Part shown: piece by piece, positions 6,312 through 9,343 of the stretch
Layout: each line of letters opens with the position of its first letter
How positions within the stretch are numbered: position 1 is the stretch's first letter
Assembly: GCA_020052975.1 (NCBI GenBank)
Contig: JAGVOC010000358.1
Location: forward strand, 1-9,343
Origin: Desulfobacterales bacterium
GTDB lineage: Bacteria; Desulfobacterota; Desulfobacteria; Desulfobacterales; RPRI01
Length of the DNA stretch: 9,343 nt
Reading direction: 5' to 3'
The notes under the pieces: model-generated
Seen by the model: only the letters and a program-made list of their open reading frames with translations
What the model was told of the DNA's origin: nothing
Databases searched by the model: none
Translations under genes and position numbers: made by a program

Positions 6312-6327
6312 AGCAGGAGAAAGATAT

Positions 6328-7491
6328 ATGCCTAAAAAACGGGTTGCAATAGTTGGAACAGGCCAGACATATCATAAAAGCCACCGTCCCGACGTAAACG
6401 GGCAGGAGCTTATCAATGAAGCGGTACAGAGGGCATTAAAGGATGCGGATCTGACTATAAAGGATATAGATGCCGTTGTGATCGGGAATATGGATCATTT
6501 CGAGGGGATCAACTATGTCGACTGCTGGAGTGTGGACGGCTCCGGTGGGACAATGAAGCCGGTTATAAAGCTTACAACAGGAGGTACGACCGGAAGCACA
6601 CTCGCCATCGGAGGTTATCATCTGGTTGCATCAGGGTTTTTTGAAAGGGTACTGATTATCGGCTGGGAGAAGAATTCCGAATCGGACACAACCGGCGCGA
6701 TAACAACTGCATTTGATCCTGTCTGGGACAGGCTTGTTTTTGCAGGGGCGATATCCGGCCTTGCTGCCGAGGCGCAGGCTTATATGGCAAGATACGGGGC
6801 AACCGAGAAAGATGCGGCGCGAGTCTCCGTGAGAGACAGAAAACATGCATGCAACAATCCCCATGCCCAGCTTCGGAGGGAGATTACAATCGAGGATGTT
6901 CTTGCTTCTCCCATGCTTGCCGATCCCATACATCTTCTGGATGTTTGCCCGAGAACGGACGGAGCCTGCGCAGTAATAATGGCAAGCGAAGATTGCGCTG
7001 AAAACATATCCGCAACTCCGGACTGGATATGGGCTACTGCCAACAGGCATAAGTACACCTACCTGGGAGATGTTAACTGGGGGGAGCTTGACAGCCTCGC
7101 CGGGGCGTCGGGGGAAATATATAAAAAGGCCGGAATACGGGAGCCGAGAAAAGAGATAGACGTCATAGAACTTTACCAGCCTTATTCCTTTGCGGGCATA
7201 ATCTGGATAGAAGACCTCGGGATAGCGGAAAGGGGTAAAGGGGCGGAATATATATGGAGCGGTGCAACGGATATGGGCGGCGAACTTCCTATAAACCCTT
7301 CGGGAGGCGTTATTGCGTGCAATCCCATTGGCGCTACCGGTCTTATCAGATGCGCCGAAGCCGCCCTCCAGGTAATGGGAAAGGCCGAAACAAGGCAGGT
7401 TCCTGATGTTAATTTTGCTATAAGCACCGGTTTTGGCGGGTGCATGTGGTCGGATATGCTTCTGCACGGAAAAAGAAAACCCGATTTTTAG
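6328..7491 (+). CDS. Thiolase-fold protein lacking canonical catalytic residues (module 2)
   Basis: A 387-residue SCP2-type thiolase-like protein, starting RVAIVGTGQT, with HLVASGFFERVLIIGWEKNS (98-117) and NPSGGVIACNPIGATG (323-338). Two catalytic positions look altered. The nucleophile loop reads TTGGTTGSTLA (83-93) where SCP2 thiolases have CATGSTAL, putting G86 at the Cys position. The GHP motif reads CNP, putting N332 at the His position. Loss of Cys is known in Ltp2-type retro-aldolases, which also need a DUF35 partner, so an aldolase or a non-catalytic subunit is more likely than a Claisen thiolase. An AGGAG site lies 8 nt before the ATG. The gene precedes DUF35-2, the reverse of module 1 order. 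Confidence 0.88.
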   Translation: MPKKRVAIVGTGQTYHKSHRPDVNGQELINEAVQRALKDADLTIKDIDAVVIGNMDHFEGINYVDCWSVDGSGGTMKPVIKLTTGGTTGSTLAIGGYHLVASGFFERVLIIGWEKNSESDTTGAITTAFDPVWDRLVFAGAISGLAAEAQAYMARYGATEKDAARVSVRDRKHACNNPHAQLRREITIEDVLASPMLADPIHLLDVCPRTDGACAVIMASEDCAENISATPDWIWATANRHKYTYLGDVNWGELDSLAGASGEIYKKAGIREPRKEIDVIELYQPYSFAGIIWIEDLGIAERGKGAEYIWSGATDMGGELPINPSGGVIACNPIGATGLIRCAEAALQVMGKAETRQVPDVNFAISTGFGGCMWSDMLLHGKRKPDF

Positions 7492-7542
7492 GAGCCGTTA
7501 CGAAAGAACCATTAAATTTCTGACCATTTCGTTACGGCTCCT
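7490..7542 (+). other. Long stem-loop between thiolase-fold 2 and DUF35-2
   Basis: The arms AGGAGCCGTTACGAAA (7490-7505) and TTTCGTTACGGCTCCT (7527-7542) pair at 15 of 16 positions around a 21-nt loop. It starts at the stop codon of thiolase-fold 2. No T-run follows, so an intrinsic terminator is unlikely; an mRNA-processing or stability element between the two cistrons is a better guess. Confidence 0.55.
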
Positions 7543-7602
7543 TATGCCGTTCACGATATTCCAATGTTATGGTTATTTTTGAACGACGGCTTAGGAGAAG
7601 TC

Positions 7603-8103
7603 ATGGCAGCAAAAGAGAATCTTGTCATAGAATCAAAAGGATCAGGCCAGCCCTTTAATTATGCGGTTGGAATGTACGGGAGCAAGTTTTTTAAAGAACT
7701 CCGTGAGAACAGAAAAATTCTTGGAATAAAGTGCCAGAAATGCGGCAAAGTATATGTTCCTCCACGGCGTGTTTGCGGGGAATGCTTTGTCGAAATGACG
7801 GAATTTGTTGAAGTCGGGCCGAAAGGAATAATCGGGACATTTACAATTCTGCGTTATGCATTCATTGACCCTGAAACAGGAGAGCAGAAACCTGTACCCT
7901 ACGGCTATGGATTTATACGCTTTGACGGCGCAGACACTCTTTTCCAGCACTATATCAGCATTGAAGATGAATCAAAAATAAAGATCGGAGCAAGGGTTGA
8001 GCCGGTTTTTTCCGAAGAAAGAAAGGGAAATGTGAAAGATATTCTCTGCTTTAAGGTGATTGAAAGTGAATCCGCCACAAAGAAGGCGGACCTGCGGCAG
8101 TGA
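7603..8103 (+). CDS. DUF35 zinc-ribbon/OB-fold acyl-CoA partner protein (module 2)
   Basis: A 166-residue DUF35 protein, paralogous to the one at 4366-4827. The zinc ribbon uses C44, C47, C58 and C61 (CQKC ... CGEC) with the shared VPPRRVC segment. The OB-fold (about 68-152) has GIIGTFTIL ... YGFIRFDGADT ... IGARVEPVFSEER. A short insertion around FIDPETGEQKPVPY (88-101) is absent from the module 1 protein, and a charged C-terminal tail (SATKKADLRQ) extends beyond the fold. The ATG at 7603 is chosen over one at 7564 because AGGAG lies 5 nt upstream and the earlier codons do not resemble the paralogue. The stop overlaps the next gene by 4 nt. Confidence 0.9.
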   Translation: MAAKENLVIESKGSGQPFNYAVGMYGSKFFKELRENRKILGIKCQKCGKVYVPPRRVCGECFVEMTEFVEVGPKGIIGTFTILRYAFIDPETGEQKPVPYGYGFIRFDGADTLFQHYISIEDESKIKIGARVEPVFSEERKGNVKDILCFKVIESESATKKADLRQ

Positions 8104-8978
8104 AAAGTGAAAAGCCGGTCTATATCAATCCTGCGAAACGGATGGTGAGGCAGAAAGGCGCTTTAAGCGCCCTTCTTGTTACCGGAAGCGACAAGGTTGA
8201 GAGCGGATTCGGAAACGGGGATTGCCTTCTTCTTGATTTCTCCCGCCTGATATTTGCCGTCTCTGATGGAAGTGAGCGCTATACACAGGCTTCGAGGATT
8301 CTGCTTGAACGGTTTGCAGAGGTTCTTTCTGAACAAAATACATCGCCGGATGTTTCCGTTTTAAAAAAAAGTATTGAAGCTATATATGGCGGGCAGAAGT
8401 ATACACATAAATGCACTTTCAGTTGCGTCGCTTTTTTTAAAAACAGAAAAGAAGTTATTGCCTCCATTTCAAGTGGTGGTGACAGCATGGTTACCGTTGC
8501 GGATTCTTCGGACGGTTCAATAATATTTAAAACTGTTCCGGACATGAACTTTGCAGGGAGGAGTAAAAATGTCCCCGGTATTTCAACTTTCACCCTGAAG
8601 GACAGGAAATTCAGAGTTATCATTGCAACAGACGGTTTTGCCGAGGTTTTAAACAAAATTGGAAAACCCGAACACGGCAAATTGCCCGAATGGCTTTTTA
8701 AGGGTTCCTCATGCGGTATCGCCGGCAAATTCCGCCGCAGATTCAAAAGAAAAAAAATTATCAATTATGATGATATCTGTGTGATAGTTGTTGATCCGTT
8801 TGCCGTATGCCGTGATAATAAGACTATAGTAGTCGGCGGCACATTACCTGCAAAAGAGGCTGTATTCGCATCCTCTTTTTCAACGCTCGCCGGCAAATGG
8901 GTGGAAAAAGAGAGATGGTCAGGCAATGAAGAGATCTTTGATTCGGCAGGCATAACAATAAAGGATGAAAAAGAATAA
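8100..8978 (+). CDS. PP2C-type (PPM) protein phosphatase, divergent
   Basis: A 292-residue protein with the PP2C fold, recognised from its motif order: GNGDCLLLDF (38-47) with D41; IFAVSDGSERYTQASRI (51-67) with D56-G57; SSGGDSMVTVAD (124-135), the GDS strand; VIIATDGFAEVL (173-184) with D178; and YDDICVIVVD (223-232) with D225. The four metal-binding aspartates seem present, so activity is plausible, but the usual DGMGG glycines are replaced by DGSER. No membrane segment or sensor domain is evident. A GTG start overlaps the DUF35-2 stop as GTGA, implying translational coupling. A Ser/Thr phosphatase in a thiolase operon suggests regulation of pathway enzymes, but neither the target nor a kinase is in the window. 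Confidence 0.75.
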   Translation: MKSEKPVYINPAKRMVRQKGALSALLVTGSDKVESGFGNGDCLLLDFSRLIFAVSDGSERYTQASRILLERFAEVLSEQNTSPDVSVLKKSIEAIYGGQKYTHKCTFSCVAFFKNRKEVIASISSGGDSMVTVADSSDGSIIFKTVPDMNFAGRSKNVPGISTFTLKDRKFRVIIATDGFAEVLNKIGKPEHGKLPEWLFKGSSCGIAGKFRRRFKRKKIINYDDICVIVVDPFAVCRDNKTIVVGGTLPAKEAVFASSFSTLAGKWVEKERWSGNEEIFDSAGITIKDEKE

Positions 8979-9343
8979 ATGACTGAAGAAATATTACCCG
9001 ACCTTTACCGGATAAAAATCCCGCTTCCGCAAAGCCCGTTAAAATACCTTAACTCTTATGTGATAAAATCAGAAGACAGAAATCTTATCATAGACACGGG
9101 TTTTAACCGGAAAGAATGCTTTGATGCGATGAATAACGGCCTGAGGGAAATAAATGTGGATCTTGCGGATTGCGATTTTTTCATAACGCATCTGCATGCA
9201 GATCATTTCGGGCTTATTTCCAGGCTTGCTATTGAAACAAGCAAGATATACTTCAGCAGGCCGGATAAGGAGATCATAGAATCATGGGAAGGATTCGAGC
9301 CGATGATTGAGTATGCCGGGAAAAACGGTTTTCCGGAAAACGA
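8979..9343 (+). CDS. Metallo-beta-lactamase-fold hydrolase (5' part, cut by window edge)
   Basis: The first 121 residues of an MBL-fold protein begin immediately after the phosphatase stop (TAA then ATG, no gap). Seen: the N-terminal strands LYRIKIPLPQSPLKYLNSYV and LIIDTGFN, and the metal-binding motif THLHADHFG with H71, H73, D75 and H76. This fits the glyoxalase-II-like branch of hydrolases, which cleave thioesters or related esters. Given the CoA-thioester neighbours, a thioesterase role is possible but unproven. The remaining metal ligands lie beyond the window. Confidence 0.85.
   Translation, partial: MTEEILPDLYRIKIPLPQSPLKYLNSYVIKSEDRNLIIDTGFNRKECFDAMNNGLREINVDLADCDFFITHLHADHFGLISRLAIETSKIYFSRPDKEIIESWEGFEPMIEYAGKNGFPEN

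Noticed and set aside
6631..7467. Long antisense open frame (278 codons) over thiolase-fold 2
   Set aside because: It is a mirror of a strongly conserved coding gene, with no family resemblance or start signals.
7564..7602. 13-residue extension of DUF35-2
   Set aside because: ATG at 7603 has AGGAG at good spacing. The extra residues have no counterpart in the paralogue.
8157..8173. GGCGCT/AGCGCC hairpin
   Set aside because: It lies within the phosphatase coding sequence without a T-run, so it is unlikely to be a terminator.
1..9343. CRISPR array, tRNA or rRNA genes
   Set aside because: No regularly spaced short repeats and no recognisable tRNA or rRNA sequence were found when reading both strands.

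Overview
The window reads as a chromosomal segment of an anaerobic, acyl-CoA-metabolising bacterium. A Desulfobacterota (Desulfobacterales-like) origin is my best guess. It rests on the gene types (an enoyl-CoA hydratase and two thiolase-fold/DUF35 pairs), the moderate base composition and the many short dispersed repeats between genes. It is an inference, not something the sequence proves.

Left third (1-2330), accessory DNA. A two-gene AbiE-type (type IV) toxin-antitoxin operon lies on the minus strand, toxin at 114-830 and antitoxin at 827-1384. It has a near-consensus sigma70 promoter and an 8-bp palindromic operator. The module sits between two direct copies of a ~122-bp repeat (1-122 and 1646-1767). 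The right copy abuts a 162-bp element with terminal inverted repeats (1765-1926). A small antitoxin-like orphan gene follows (2103-2330, minus).

Middle (2444-3999, minus). coaE (dephospho-CoA kinase, probable TTG start at 3049) and an enoyl-CoA hydratase/isomerase-family gene (3196-3999) are separated by an inverted pair of the common GTCATTCC...GGAATCCAG repeat.

Right half (4366-9343, plus). Two modules each pair a DUF35 zinc-ribbon/OB-fold protein with a thiolase-fold protein, in opposite gene order: DUF35-1 then thiolase-fold 1 (4366-5981), and thiolase-fold 2 then DUF35-2 (6328-8103). Module 2 is followed by a PP2C-type phosphatase overlapping DUF35-2 by 4 nt (8100-8978) and by a metallo-beta-lactamase-fold gene cut by the window edge (8979 onward). 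Module 1 is bracketed by two direct copies of a ~125-bp repeat (4139-4263, 5969-6094). A separate 187-bp inverted-repeat element (6125-6311) lies directly before module 2.

The most interesting point is enzymatic. Thiolase-fold 2 appears to have Gly where the nucleophilic Cys belongs and Asn in place of the His of the GHP motif. Thiolase-fold 1 keeps GHP, but its only nearby Cys is two residues off the expected place. DUF35-paired thiolase-fold proteins include true thiolases (benzoylsuccinyl-CoA thiolase BbsAB) and Cys-less retro-aldolases (Ltp2-ChsH2). The locus may therefore encode an unusual C-C bond-cleaving or -forming acyl-CoA system. The substrate cannot be read from the sequence.
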